DNA of 64,000 nucleotides from Azolla pinnata (GCA_037176905.1 JBBBWG010008335.1:7501-71500), one strand, 5' to 3'; shown: positions 38,701 to 52,200, numbered from the stretch's first letter. Made by a program: numbers and translations. Notes: generated by a model not told the origin, from the letters alone.

Positions 38701-39491
38701 CAGTTGAAGGAGCCCGTGAAGTAAGCTTGGCCCGACCATTGCAGCTACCCCTTCCTTTACCTGGCATCTCAAATGGTGGTGGCCTAGCTGCTAGTATCAT
38801 AGCTCTTGCTGATCGACTACGATATGCATCCCGTGCGGAAGAGAAACCCCTATTATCTCTTAAGCTTGTTGGTCCAACCTCTCTAATTGCGTCTAGCATG
38901 AAGGACGAATCACATACTAGTAGGAGCAAATTAAGAGTCAAGAGATTGGCACCAGGGGCTGTGAAGTTAGTATCACCGTACCATGATGAACAAGCAATTT
39001 CCACTAAAATGAACTCCCTTCCTATACTGAATCATGTGACTGGGGAATCTTGGCTATGGCCTTTGCCTTCCGTGAATGGCTCTGATTCAAGATTATTAAA
39101 TTTGGAGAAGATATTGGTGTCTGCACTGGGTTCTGATGCACACAAGAAGGGGTCTTTTAAGCTCCTAAGAGCTAAAGTAGCAGCAGCAACATTCGTGAGG
39201 GTTGAGTTCCAGTTGGAAAAGAAGCTCTCAGATGAGAGCTTTTCTCTTGAGGAATGGCCAGAGTGGAGAACCAGGCCTTCAGTTTCGAGACTGCAATTTG
39301 AGCTGTTTGCAAAGGTTGAAGGTCAAGAACTCCTTCCGGTAAGGATACAGGAAATCGAGCAATACCCGAGTGTGGAGTCTATGACATGGACTGCAGTGAT
39401 GGGTAATGTTAGTCGGAGCAAGATCCCCCGAGTTTTCTTACCGCCAAGCTCAATGACACTGAACCCAAACTGGGATGGGTTGATGGGGTGA
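35710..39491 (+). CDS. TIN1: TUNICAMYCIN INDUCED 1-like secretory-pathway protein
   Basis: Three phase-0 exons: 35710-35829, 36594-36932 and 38643-39491, giving 435 residues. The start ATG lies in a good context (tgccATGG) and opens a signal peptide (MDLLRPSIACFCLLLTAVLA). The rest is soluble with no membrane segment. Distinct stretches are DAADALISTLGWSKDDVKIS, LAPFQLSGPVELWIQDAEQL, VLRKVLLADGAVVTVEGAR, EKPLLSLKLVGPTSL and RVKRLAPGAVKLVS, which I recall from the plant-specific TIN1 family, about 420 residues and induced by ER stress in Arabidopsis. The identity rests on memory of that family, not on a search. The 1.7-kb second intron has no recognisable content. Upstream CACGTG sites would fit bZIP control. 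Confidence 0.7.
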
Positions 39492-42399
39492 ATTGCATGC
39501 CTTAAAGAAAGTTCTGGCGAAGCCTCGACTATGTATATACAATACGAAGACACGTCCATCACAAGCTCCTTGCTGCTTAAAGATAACAAGGGTGTTTTTA
39601 CAAGGTTGGACTACAGCAACTGCACCAGAAATGAAAGCAATGAACGATTGGCAGTGTGGAATGTTAATTCTTTTTACTGGTGTGCTTCTTCTTGTAATTC
39701 TGGTTTGTTTGTGAACGGATTTGTTCCCCTTACATCTAATAATGGAACCGATTTGACTGTTTGTGCTGCTTAAATCATAGTTAAGTCACTCCTCCATTCA
39801 CCTGAGTATGATTGCATATGGAGCCTATGTTAGCGTCAAGGGCTGTTCTGGCTGTCATATCAATCTCCATTGGAATCTCAGAAGTATAGGGATGTCACAA
39901 ATGATATCCAATATAAATGTAATGACATTTTGAAGCCCCTCTCAAGTCTGCAGCTATTGGTTGGGTTGTGAATCTCGAGTGTGCTTCTCCGTCCACTTTG
40001 TTTTGCAGCCAAGCGCATAATGGTCAGTGTAATCAGATGAATGAGTATTGCTGTAAGTAAAAGGTGAATGAGCTGGTTCCCATGAGTTGATATCTACCGA
40101 TGGAGGTAAACCCTTTCTCGTCTCAACATGATGTATAGTGCATTATTTTCATAGATAGGGGTATTTACTGATCTTGAAGAAGATACATCTAATACATTTA
40201 CAGGTATTAACATGTGTAAATACATCAGGTTGATACAATAGCCACTTTTCCTTCAAGGTCACCTCAGAACCGTATTAGCTGCTTTAGAGCTTGGAAGTTG
40301 ACACTCTGATATTGTGTTGTAGAATATTTTTCACAAAATCCCAATGCCTCGTTTTAGAGAGCTGCTGGAATCTAGAGATCGTTGATTGAAGTGATCATGA
40401 TCTTTTATTGGCAATGGCATCATTGAAGTGTAGTACGCGGTGGCATCATTGAAGGTCTTTTAATTGTGGTGTCTGCGGGCGGTGCTCTCATTGTCAGTGA
40501 AAATGAACGCAAAATTGTATTTGGAAGTCAGCATTGGCATCATTTCCATAGTGGACATGTTCGTATTTGTATATTTGTTAAGACCATTCGATAGTGCAAG
40601 CTTGCGTTACTTTGCATTGAAGTGAAGGATCTTGCTTCGAACCCAACCCCGAAGTTTAAAGATGTTGTCTCTCTTCCACTTCCTTATAAAAGGCAGGCCA
40701 CGTTTACAACACAAACAATGTTTTTAGAGGAGTCATGAGTATATTGGTATTATGTTATAACACGTCTTTGCATGGATTTGATTGTACGGGTATTACTCTT
40801 TTAACACCAAGATCTTTGGCACATATTGTCACGGTAATAAGGCAATCCTTGTAAATGCTTGATATGTTTATGTGCTTTACATCTGCTCGGCTCTTTGATT
40901 GTGATTCAGCTCTTGTAAGATGTGGTGATGCACTTTTCAATCTTTCTTTGGACTTGCTTGGATTTTTTATTGCAACTATACGTCTCCTATAGACACAATG
41001 TATGTATATCTTCTATACTCATATAAAAGAACCAAGGTTTATATTCATCATGTTGTACATTTGTACTTGTAAGCTCTCGGAACGTACTCCTGTTGCAACT
41101 AATACAAAATCATTGTAGGCCGTGTCACTTTGTTCAACTACTTGTCGAGCAGAGGAAAGATGGATGGGTCGTTGGATGTCAAGAAGGCAAGTGATTGCCA
41201 ATTTGCCACTAATCGTCGAAATCTAATATTATCTGACCATCAAATCCGTTTTGTATTCATGATTTGCATCTTGGAATCACAATTAACGCAGAAATATGAG
41301 AAATGATTCAATTCAGCTTACCACCATGTTTCAACAATCCCATCGGATGTTTGAGGAATAAGCCATTCTTCGATGATCTGCCAGTATTTGCAGATTGCCA
41401 TAGCATGCTGGGTCATGCAATAGGGTTTGATAATCATGGTAATATTCATCACCATTGTGCATTTTCTTCTTCTGATCTGGAGGAGGTCATCCATCCAGCT
41501 CATTGCTGGATTTGTGAGAAAAACAGGAGGCTTTTTCTTATTGGAGAGCTAGCCTACAGTACAACTGATTGCACACTGCCTTGAGATTTTGGATAGATAA
41601 ACTGAAATGGTATAGAAAATTTAATAGAACACATTCACATTGAGAAGCATAAAAATAGAAGCACTGAAAGATATGATGCTACAAAAAACCAGGCCAGGAT
41701 ATTGTAAGGACCCGAACAAGCATAGATGAAAACCTGTCCTACAACTTGTTTTGAAGACACAGATTGTTGCTTTACCTGGAAATGGAAGATTGGGTAGGAT
41801 TCTGACTATAACCTTTGATTGGAACAGTCAACAATTCAGTAGCAATCGAAATGGAAATGAAAGGAAAGGGAGGGGGGGGGGAAAAAACATTGATCACTCG
41901 ATAATATACATTGTTAAGTGGATGTAGAGGCCCAACTCATAAGATTGAGTATGAAAAAAAAACTAATACCAGCTATGGTCATTCTTCTAACAATGAGCTT
42001 CGATGAGTGTCTTTTCTTCTGCTTTTCTCTCTTTGTGCGACGATGATAAGTACCCCCATACCTTTTATCTTCCATCCAAGCACTTCTAGGCTAACGCTGT
42101 TTTACTTTTAGGTTGATGCCGTTTACGCCTAGGCAAATCTGCCATGCTTGTCACAATACCAATCATTACACAACCTTTGCTCAGGTGGCTCAGACCTTTC
42201 TTACGAATCTCGAAAAAATGAGGAAAGATATACCTCTGCCCAAAAACAGCTGAAAGTCATGCCTCTATGAAAGCTGCTAAAACTTTGGAGAAGCTTTGAC
42301 TGTACAGCCCTTTATTCTTCCGAACAGGTAAAAAAGGAATATCTGAACCAACCATGCCACGTTATTTGAAAATGACCAGCATATCTACTCCTCCCCCAA
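39492..42399. other. Convergent intergenic spacer
   Basis: This lies between the TIN1-like and RING gene stops. It includes their 3' UTRs and a poly-G run at 41872-41881. An open frame at 41303-41584 (+, 93 residues) has no recognisable domain and is not called as a gene. Confidence 0.4.
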
Positions 42400-45113
42400 T
42401 TAGTGCACCAACCGAATGAGCTCATTATCCACCTCCGCAAGGGAAGCCATAATGTATTGATGCAGACCTTCCCACTCATCATTATTGTGCTGCCTTGGCC
42501 CAATATCACTATTTCTTCGATTCAAACGCCTGGGCCGAAAAGCGATAGCGCTGATCAGCGTGCTCTGATAGCTTGTCAGAGCATTTCTCCTATCAGTCTT
42601 TTTCTTGGAGGACCCCAAGATTTCGGCTCGGCACACGGGGCAACACCCATGGTTGCCCTTGATCCATGGAGTTAAGCAGTCAATGTGGAAGCGGTGCTTG
42701 CAAGGGAGCAAGAGCAATTTCTCCTTAGGGAGTAGCTGCTCGAGGCATACCGGGCATTCACTCTGCTCAGACTCTAACTTGCTCACCTTCCCAGGCCACA
42801 GATGGCCTCTATCCTTGTATACAACCTTTCGGCACTTCTTCATGATCGCATGGACATCAACACGAGGCCTTCTTTCAGCCTCCGAAGCTGCATTTCGAAC
42901 TCGTGTATGAATCTCCTCACTTCTGGTCGAGACCAGATCAATTCCATAGTAATTCTCCATGAGATCAAGCCTCCTCATATCGGACGCACTGAGCATTCCT
43001 CTGCATTTTGAGAAGGATTCAAAAACTCCATAGTTGTTTTATTTTGTTTGTTTAAAAGCAACAAATTTTACAAAACAATGGAAATAATTAAAACCTTCAT
43101 CTAAACTTAGTGACATGATTTATTGTTATATATTTATCTCTCTCTATATGTATGTTTATGCAATATGTATATGTGTGCATGTATGTATGTATATGTATAG
43201 ATGCAAATAAAACACATACACATAGATAGATATACAAATACACATCAATTCTTATGAATTTTTTTAATGCTCAAATATTCGAACTTCATGGGGTTTTCTC
43301 AAATATTTCATGTTTATCTCCTGTCTTAGTGAAATTTTCATGTCTAAATTGATAAAAGCATAGTATCAAAAGGAAATCAGCGAGACTTCAGACAAGACTT
43401 CCCCATTTCAGAGAAAACAACCAGTTTCCCTTCATGCCAGATTAAAATCCCAATGAGTGGGAATTTTATGCAAGGCTCTACATCCACAGTTAGGTAACAT
43501 TGTAAACGACAGTTTCCTAGTTGCGAAACGAAGGGTCATATTCCATAGATGATCAATTCAATCACACTTTCACATTTAGCAAAGAAAATTTAATTAAACA
43601 TTCAGCAATAGTTAGCTTCTCAAGCCACTCGGTAGATGAAATGTATGCTATATTTTTTCCACTCTGGTAAGGGAAGGCCTGGCATTCCCAGATATCATTT
43701 AAACGATATGAGCTTCCCAAGCAGACACTCTGAACATCAACCGAGATTGAATTGTGGGGAGAATGAGTAAGTTCTTCGTGTTTTTCTGTTACAATGTTCA
43801 CTATTATATATTCCAGCAAACCCAACAAAAGCTTGTGATGTTTTGTTCAGAATGTGGGCACTATCAAGTGTGAAAATTCCCATAGAAGTAGCAAATAGTT
43901 CAATGTTTTTCATTCTTTTCCTATTACCACATCAGTAATCAAGAACATACTTACAAAGTTCTCCCATTTTTTTCCTTTTACCTTAAATATACTTCAATAA
44001 AAGATCGAATGTGTGAAGTCTCATGTCAAGCTCAACCATTCAATTCCCACACTTAAAAATGGAACAAAAGAATGGTATCCCAAACATACCTTGCTGTAGC
44101 ATCAGGCCGTTGTGTAGCTCTGGGCCTTATCTCGTCAATGATGTCAAACATATCTACATCTGTTGAGACATTAGGTTGTGATCTCGTGTTTTCTAGCCCC
44201 TGAAATAAGTGGAGGCGAAAGATAAGAACACTTCCATAAAAACTATACGTAGAGAAAGCACCAAACTTTAAATAGGAAACAACATATATATACACATAGA
44301 TCAAGCACATTCATATTTCTGTTGTTGAAGTTACCCATTGCTGAAAGAAGAAATTTGTATGTTTCAGATGCGCACACGCACATGTACCATATCAATAAAT
44401 ATAACATACACTATGTGCACGCAAACACATAGCACGTACCATAATCACACACACGTCCCATATGCACGCACGGGTGGCGTAACATATAGCATTTCCACGC
44501 ATAGCCTTTACCGTCTGCAGAGAAAATCACATAGCATATGCACCACATAAACACTTACCATATACAGCACAAGTATACCAACATACAGATACCCATATAC
44601 ATACACATACGCATACGCATACATACACGCGCGAACCAGCACACATACAGAGAGCCACGCATTCATACAAGCCGTATCCTTGCATAAAAAAGTTTTCTTT
44701 TTTCGTTTTGAAGGATAACTCATCCACGGAAAAGAGAGATTTCTTTTGCACTAAGAGCTTGATCTTACTACACAAAGGTAAGCGCCGCGATGCAACAAAG
44801 GAGAACAGAGAAAAACATGACTGAGAAGGATGCGAAAGGCATGAACAACTCAATTTGTAGGCGGATCGAATTCCCAGCGATTTTCTTAGAGCCGACGGAA
44901 CATGATCAAACGTCGAGATTGCATCGATATATCTTACACACAACGCACACAAAGAGAGGTACAGATAGAGGACGAGAGAGAGAGAGAGTTCGAGAGAGAG
45001 AGGCGGGAGGAAATGAGACTTACAGAGGGATCGTGGAAATTGCTCCTGCGTCGGAAGAAACGCGACATCAGAGAAGCGTTAGAGGAGGAAGAGGAGGAGA
45101 TGGAGGAAGCCAT
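42400..45113 (-). CDS. RING-H2 E3 ubiquitin ligase
   Basis: Three exons join in phase: 45113-45024 (ending DPS|gtaagt), 44199-44090 and 43000-42400, giving 266 residues. A complete C3H2C3 RING-H2 lies in the second half: Cys149, Cys152, Cys167, His169, His172, Cys175, Cys187 and Cys190 (CPVCLEQLLPKEKL...HRFHIDC...CCPVC). The N-terminus is Ser-rich, then MSRFFRRRSNFHDP, an acidic VDMFDIIDEIRP, and a basic linker before the RING. No membrane segment is seen, so it is probably soluble. RING-H2 proteins recruit E2 enzymes for ubiquitin transfer; the target is unknown. The first intron contains CATA/CACA-rich microsatellite sequence (44370-44660), and a TATG array begins about 90 bp upstream of the start codon. 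Confidence 0.9.
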
Positions 45114-45204
45114 GCGAACACATGTAATCAAAAACTGGAAGAAGAAGAAGAAGAAGAAGCAGAAGAAGAAGAACAGGGGACCAAAACAGAACTAACAACA
45201 TATA

Positions 45205-45842
45205 TGTATGTATGTATGTATGTATGTATTTGCGTATGTATGTGTGTATGTTATGTATGGGTGCCGTATGCCGTATGTGTGTATGTATGTATGTATGTGT
45301 GGTATGCATGCATGTGGGCATGCAGTTTGCTTATATGTGTGCAGGTTTGTATGTGTGTACGTATGTGTGCGTGCGCGCGTTTGTATGTATGTATGTATGT
45401 ATGTATGTATGCATGTGCATGCTTGTATGTGTGTATGCATGTGTTGCGTGTATGTGTGTGTGCATGTTTTTTGTATGTGTGTATGTATGTATGTGTTGCG
45501 CGTATGTGTGTATTGTATTTATGTATCTATGTATGTATGTGCATGTGTCTATGTGTATTTAAACACAATCATGTGTGTGTGTGTATTTGTATGTATGTAT
45601 GTGTGCGTATGTGTGCATGTTTGTATGTGTGTATGTATGTATGTGTTGTGTCTATGTATGTTTGTTGTGTGTGTGTATGTATGTATGGATTGCATTTATG
45701 TATCTATGTATGTAGGTGTTGTGTGCATGTGTGTGTGTGTGTGTGTATGTATTATTGTATGTATGTATGTATTGTATCGTATTGTATTTATGTATCTTTG
45801 TATGTATGTGCATGTGTCTATGTGTATTTGTACACAATTATG
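45205..45842. repeat. TATG-class microsatellite with a 269-bp higher-order repeat
   Basis: Dense TATG/TGTG/TGCATG repeats. A 60-bp block (attgtatttatgtatct-tgtatg... ending in acacaat-atg) occurs near 45513 and again near 45782, showing duplication of a larger unit. The long reading frames across it are artefacts. Confidence 0.9.
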
Positions 45843-45965
45843 GAGTGTGTGCATTTTCTTCCACATACTCTTAGCTTGCTTGATCCCGTAATTTCTACAC
45901 AACAGCATATTTCGGAGATATGGCAGAATAGGTGCGTAAAAAAAATGCGCGATCAGTTCCAACAG

Positions 45966-46223
45966 CCCAGACGCGCACGGTGTGCAGATCTGCGTTGTAT
46001 CAGCTCCTCGGCCAGATACATACAGACCGACAGTATACAGCTCTCGATCTGGTGCCCCTTGCTTCCCTGGAAGGGAGCTACTTCCTGGCAACGGCCCAGA
46101 CGCACTACGTGCAGATCTGCATTGTATCAGCTCCTCAGCCATATTCATACACATCGACAATATACAGCTCTCGATTTGGTGCGCTTGTTGCCCCTGCTTC
46201 CTGGTCGATCCATTCTGGTGAGA
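45966..46223. repeat. Two-copy tandem duplication, 129-bp period
   Basis: cccagacgc-c.. starts at 45966 and 46095. Both copies share gtgcagatctgc-ttgtatca, cagctcctc-gcca and tatacagctctcgat-tggtg. The two are about 80% alike. The sequence looks like an ancient repeat but no element ends were found. Confidence 0.8.
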
Positions 46224-48830
46224 ACCTGACATTCCCCCACCCAGGTCAAGAGATGCTAGACCCATTCGTTTTTCCCCCCACTTCCTAGCGCTTTGATGGA
46301 CCCTCGGATTTTCTTTCTCCTCGCCAGATGACGACCACGTCCTGCCATTATGAATCCTGCATCTGGCAATCCTAGTGGGCAATACATATAGATCCAGATG
46401 TCCAGACCGATTCCTGATTTCCGACGAGAGCATTTCGTGTGCTGTTTGTTCTGGGCCCCGCAATTCATCGACATTTACGTGTGATCCCATGTACATGCAT
46501 GCATTGATGGCCCCAGAACGAAACGCGTGCGCGCACATACACATTGGGCAGTACAAAAAATTGGGGCGCTGGAATCGAAAGGCACGTTATGGTCATTATG
46601 AGTTTCAGGATGTTTTCGTTCTGTACATGTAGCTGTTGGTTGATCACGTTATCTAGATCCAGCCTTTGGCCCAACAATCCTATCGTATTATCCTCTCCGC
46701 TTTTGAATGAGCTCACCGTGGAATGACTAAACACGAATTTGAGACGTTTCTCTTTTATTCGTCGATCTTCCCATATATGTTTGCTTGGATCCCACTTTGT
46801 CACGGATCATCAATTCACTATCTTTATCGAGAAGGGCACACTTTGCAGTATCATCGCCTGATGGCTAAAGGCTATATATAATGTAACTTATGCCCAAAAG
46901 CCAACTCTTTTAAGCTTTTGGAGGGGGCTCAAATCTAAGAATCCCCCACTTTGGGATAAATCACTCGAGGTTTGGGGACAAAATCGTTCACGCATTGCTC
47001 ATTAATCCAAGCATTCTAGGTTTATGACAATGGTTTTTGACACAGCGGTCAAGTATAGGGTGAGGCTTGTAATGACCTTTATAATCACTTTAATGATCTG
47101 TTTTAGTCGCTTTAATGTACCCAAAAATGTCAAACTGCCCAAAAGCCACATCTTTTTCACCTTGAGTAACGCCTAAGGCTTTTGGGGGATTTGAATCATA
47201 GCTCCCTCACTTATGTCATGCTGCTTGAGTAATCATACTGGACTCTAAAGTAAAAAACTCGATGAGTCAGGGCATATATCAAATCTGATCATTCATCTCA
47301 AAGTTTTACATTTGCTATTCCTATATTCCAATATGTGTTTTGACAACCTTTACATCAAGAGAAACCTTTTTTTCAGAACGATTCGTATTTTTCAAAGTCC
47401 TCGCTTTAATCAATGATCTATTTCGCCCACTACACACCAATCATGCCATATGAGTGAAATGCACAACATAAATAATCTCAGTATAAAAGTCATATGGATG
47501 CATGTCATGGCTAACAAACGCATCCAAAAATAACGAGCACTGATTGACAGCTGCCCTGGTTCAGCCATTGGTTTGCATCAAACTGTTGCTTCAGAGGTAG
47601 CGCAAGTCCTCACCAAAAGATTTCTTTCCTGGTCTTTTCTGGTCAATGATGCATTTCCATCACTTACCCCATTCTTAACGGCATTGGAGGGATATGACTG
47701 AAGGAATTGCCACTCCCATCTATGAGTGGAATGAGGATGACCTTATCAAGGCATCTGCTGCTGTCCTTGGATTCTTTCACTGCTTGCATAGCAGAAAACT
47801 TGATTGAAGATGATCGCAGGCAGCAGTCGTGGCCCGTGGGTGAAGCATAAAAGAGATAGTGAGGTTGGACTTGAAGATGGAGATGGCTTTATCGAGAAGC
47901 AATCACCACCATGGTAACTTATTTTCGGTATTCCACAACTTTTTTTCAATCAATGAGGGAATTTAGGACCACAAGGGGACCTCGCTGTCTGTAAGACAAC
48001 TGCCTTGTTTTGGGGGTCGCATACTACTCTCGCATCACTGTAATGCCACGAAATGGAGGACAGCAACATGTTACCACACAATGATCACCCAAATGAATCG
48101 AGCAGGCTTCGCATGAAATGTGAAAGAAATTCTCGATCAATGCATGCACAAAGTTACACGCTTGGCTCATAGAAGGACTCAGAATACGTGGTTGTCAATT
48201 CAGCTCGAAGGACGAGTCTCGAAGGACGGACTCGTCGGCATGCAACAGCTTTCTCCTGTAGTTCGAATGATAAAGGGCTCCTGCAAAACTCAACAAGACA
48301 TTATTTGCGAAAAACATTTTGCAGCAACCCAACATATGCGTTTGTATCACTAGCAAGAAACCATTGGATTTTGGACGGCATTGTAATGCAAGATGCAAGA
48401 AAATGGTCTATTGCTTTTGTGTGCAATTCATTATAGAACCAAAGAATCTGACAGGGATCCCCATGTATGTACATTTCGCGTTCTAGATAAAGATGTTGAA
48501 TAATATTATCACCATAAAAAGAGACTTTCACCAGGCAAAGCGCCAAAAGCTTGTAAAAGTGGGCACTACATTCATGTCAATTTTGTTCTAACAAATTATA
48601 GGGACAGAAGTGCCTGCACAGGCAGAGAGCAATCTTAGAAATTAGAATGACATTTACACATAGGGGACTAGGCCCAAACTATGATGTACATAAATATGAC
48701 GGCCTGAGACCGGGGCTTCAAATTTGCATGGAACATTGGACATGGGTGACACTGATCTGACCTAGAGATCTCTACTCTTTTTGACTTCAGACATCTGATG
48801 CCAACCAATGCATTCACATGCATATATCTA

Positions 48831-48861
<31 letters not shown>

Positions 48862-49296
48862 ATTACATTTACGTCCTTTCATCTATCATTGCACATGGAG
48901 GGGTTAAGCAGTAACCCCCATTTTGTTTGCCATGGCAAGGTTAAGAACCTTGAAAAACATATAGTATGTCCTCTTGCAAATGTTTGTAGAGGTGCCTAAA
49001 GACAAAGATGAGGTAAATTAGATTTTAGGTCAGCCACACAGACAAGTTTCTCGTTATACATCACATATGGAAAGGAATTGTGAAAATGTTTGACCTTCAT
49101 TATGCATCATATACATAGAGTGTGTGAGAGTGAGACAGAGAGAGAAAGAGACAGAGAAACTTCTACATACTTTAATGTTATGCATAATATAGACATTGAA
49201 ATGAGGATGCATTTTCTTCTCTCTAATAATTCATGATCGGCTATTCGGACCTAGACTACTGCAGCTGTAACCCTACAGTAAATAAATTTAGTTAGC
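46224..49296. other. Intergenic spacer, no gene recognised
   Basis: AT-rich with scattered short frames. Two similar phrases (cccaaaagcca..tctttt at about 46891 and 47139, each followed by a ttttgg-ggg run) hint at a decayed duplicated repeat about 248 bp apart. (TA)n/(GATA)n lies at about 48822-48862 and GAGAGA at about 49120-49160. DMC1 3' UTR is expected just below 49297. Confidence 0.4.
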
Positions 49297-52200
49297 TTAA
49301 TCCTTCACATCCAAGATTCCTCCTGGCGTGATCTGGAACACGTACAATCTGAAGAGTTCCGATCAAGGAATCATCCGACATGCATCTCATGGCAACAGAT
49401 TCACAAAACTATGGTAATATATGTCTATATATACATATATATTATTTTAATTCAATGCTAACTGCAGGCAGACAACAAACGATGAAACAATATACATCAA
49501 TATGAAGTACATATATCATGTGTGTGTGGATGTATATGAACGATACATATAATATATATCCTGTGCGCACAGACACACACACACACACACAAGAATAGGC
49601 CAGAGAAACTTTTGTAAAATTCTGACACATGATATAAGTTGCACAGAAAGGGGATAAAAGTGTATATATCTATCTATGTGCATGTATATATATAGTATAA
49701 AATTGAGCACAGTGACAGGCAATCAAATATTGGGGAATCTTTTCAATGAGATGTTATCCAAATTGAACATAAAAAGTGCTTTCCTTTATAAAAGGATATT
49801 GCTTCTGCTTCAGGTAAGTTTGGGGAGTCGAAGACCTTGCAGATTCGTTGCTCCCCTTTGCCTTTCCTGAACATGAGTCTCACAGTAGAAGCATGAGCCA
49901 AGACATGACCACCCGCAGGCTTCTTTGGATCGGCAAGGAATGTGCCGCCTCCGGGATCAGCAATCACTGCATCGAAGCATGTGTGTGTGTGTGGGTATTT
50001 GTGTATGAATATATATGTGTACATTAGACAATTTGTTCACTCTTTTTGAGAAACATAAATAAATTTGCCTTGGTTTCCTCATCTTACCTTACCAGTTTAG
50101 AAGTCCCGACTTATAAAAATGTTGGATGTCGGAGAATCTATATATATATATATATCATTTGCATGACACAATGTTTCTGACATGAGGACATAGTATTCTC
50201 TACAAAGTGCATCATCTCATGAGCTGATTACAAAGCATTACATCGATTTTATTACCGATGCATACCCCGCAGTAAATTAATAAAGAACTGAAATGATGAT
50301 GATGTTATAAATATGAGTTATATTGGTTCATCATCTTGCTAGTTTGTTCTACACTATTTAAATGCACAATCCTCTTCAAGTTTTGCACTCTTCAGCATTG
50401 TTCCGAATAATTTTCTCTATGGATTTGTCTCCTTCTTACTATGAATAATATATATTCAAAAGCCAAGTTCATGGCAGAACTTACATTTTACCTAATTGTA
50501 TTGTTGAGAAAATAAAGGATCTCACATATATAAACAAATAACTTAAATTTCAGAGATTCTATAGGCGAGATTATTTTAGAATGACCATTAACTAGCTGAA
50601 GCAATCACCTTGATTTGTCATATACACTGCAACATTGAACTCCTCGGCAATCTTGATTAATCTAGACAACACCTGAGCTAATTTTTGCTGAAAATTCCAA
50701 AGTTCAAATACCCTCTGAAGCAACTGTTTGGATCTTTAATCAATTTTTAATTACAACCGTTAAATATTACAAGTAGTGCTTCGGGTATAATATCATTACC
50801 TGTCTCTCTGCAAGCTCTCCACGACCACTAAAGTCTACTCGGAATAATGCAGTGATAGAATCTATAATCTGTTTTATTTGAAAATTTATATATGCATATA
50901 AGTGAGAAAATACAGAAAGAAAACATATGTAACAAAGTTTAATTACCATACCACGAGGCGAAATGGTTCTTCTGATAATTTTGCAGCAAGTCCGAGAAGG
51001 AGGCTAAACTGTTGTTCATGAGTATATGCTCGAGCATAAATAATCTACACATATGTCAGTTATTCCTCATTCAAATTTGCACCAGCTAGCTAATTAGATC
51101 AATATTACAGTATATTCCTACATATTTGGTAGCCCAAATAAATATACGTAGTCTAAAATAGTTATAGTTGAGAAATTTTCAGGAGTTAAAACAGTGTACA
51201 TTATCAAGCACTGCTGTTGGATCCAATCCAAACCGTTCAGCTATTGGGAATATGCGATCTGGCCGACTAATCACAATTGGTGAGTTAAAGATACCTCTTC
51301 CATTAGAGTTTAAAAAGGAATACTATATTGATTGCAAAATCACCTGATTATGCTATACTGATTTCTGTTTCATAAACATCCCAAAACCAGAATCATAGAG
51401 ATGTACATGAAAGACTATTGAAATATAGACTCAATGTGGCCACTTCAAGTTCTGCTAAGCTAGTTCAAGGATACAATGTGCCTTCAGTATCAATAAAAGC
51501 CACCTTTCCATTTCCCCCACGCATTGAGAGAGGAAGCTGAGAATTTATAACACTAATACAGATGATTCTTTGTACTGTAAAGATTCATTTGAATAAGCGG
51601 ACTAAATCTTATCGACAAGTTACAAATTTTAACCTGTGTTGACACACATAACGTATGAGCCAACTGAGTCTTTCCAGTTCTGCATGAAGAAACATAAATT
51701 TATATTTTTAACTGGGATCAAATTAATGAGTAACAATCTGATATTCAATCACAATAATAACTTGCAAATGGATTCATGAGCAGGCTATACATTACCTGAA
51801 CTCTCCAAAAGCTTCAGTAATTGCTAGGGTCTCTATTCCCCCTTCACAAATTATCATAACATTATGTATATGAAGATTTATGTAAATTAATAAGCAACGA
51901 ATTGGAGCAGAGCCAATTGATTCGTGAAGTAGTCTTATCATAGTAAAAGAACATATAATTTATATAAGACATTCGTACCACCAAGAACATTGTCCAAGGA
52001 TTGAGAACCAGTAGTTATGCGGACGACAGATTTACGCTGAGAGTTAAATATGCAAAATAAACATTTTTATAACATCTCTTCTCGTATAATAATATAGTTT
52101 AGGAAATTTCAAATCTGCCGAATTGAACAGAATCTGAGGGAATACAAAAGATGTAATATTGGAGCAATGAGAGTATAGTTTAGATTTTTTAGACCTTACC

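Noticed and set aside
41303-41584. 93-codon plus-strand frame
   Set aside because: No recognisable domain, no splice context and similar-length frames occur by chance in this spacer.
44790-46229. 479-codon plus-strand reading frame, Cys/Val/Tyr-rich
   Set aside because: It is produced by the stop-free TATG array and the antisense of RING exon 1. No domain.
46880-47250. Possible old LTR-like or other dispersed repeat
   Set aside because: Similar phrases recur about 248 bp apart, but no element ends, target-site copies or coding domain were found, so no mobile element is called.
49743-49799. DMC1 ending by read-through as [18 protein letters not shown]
   Set aside because: The conserved DMC1 tail [14 protein letters not shown] exists at 49297-49341 and joins in frame through AT-AC intron signals, so the read-through is intron sequence.
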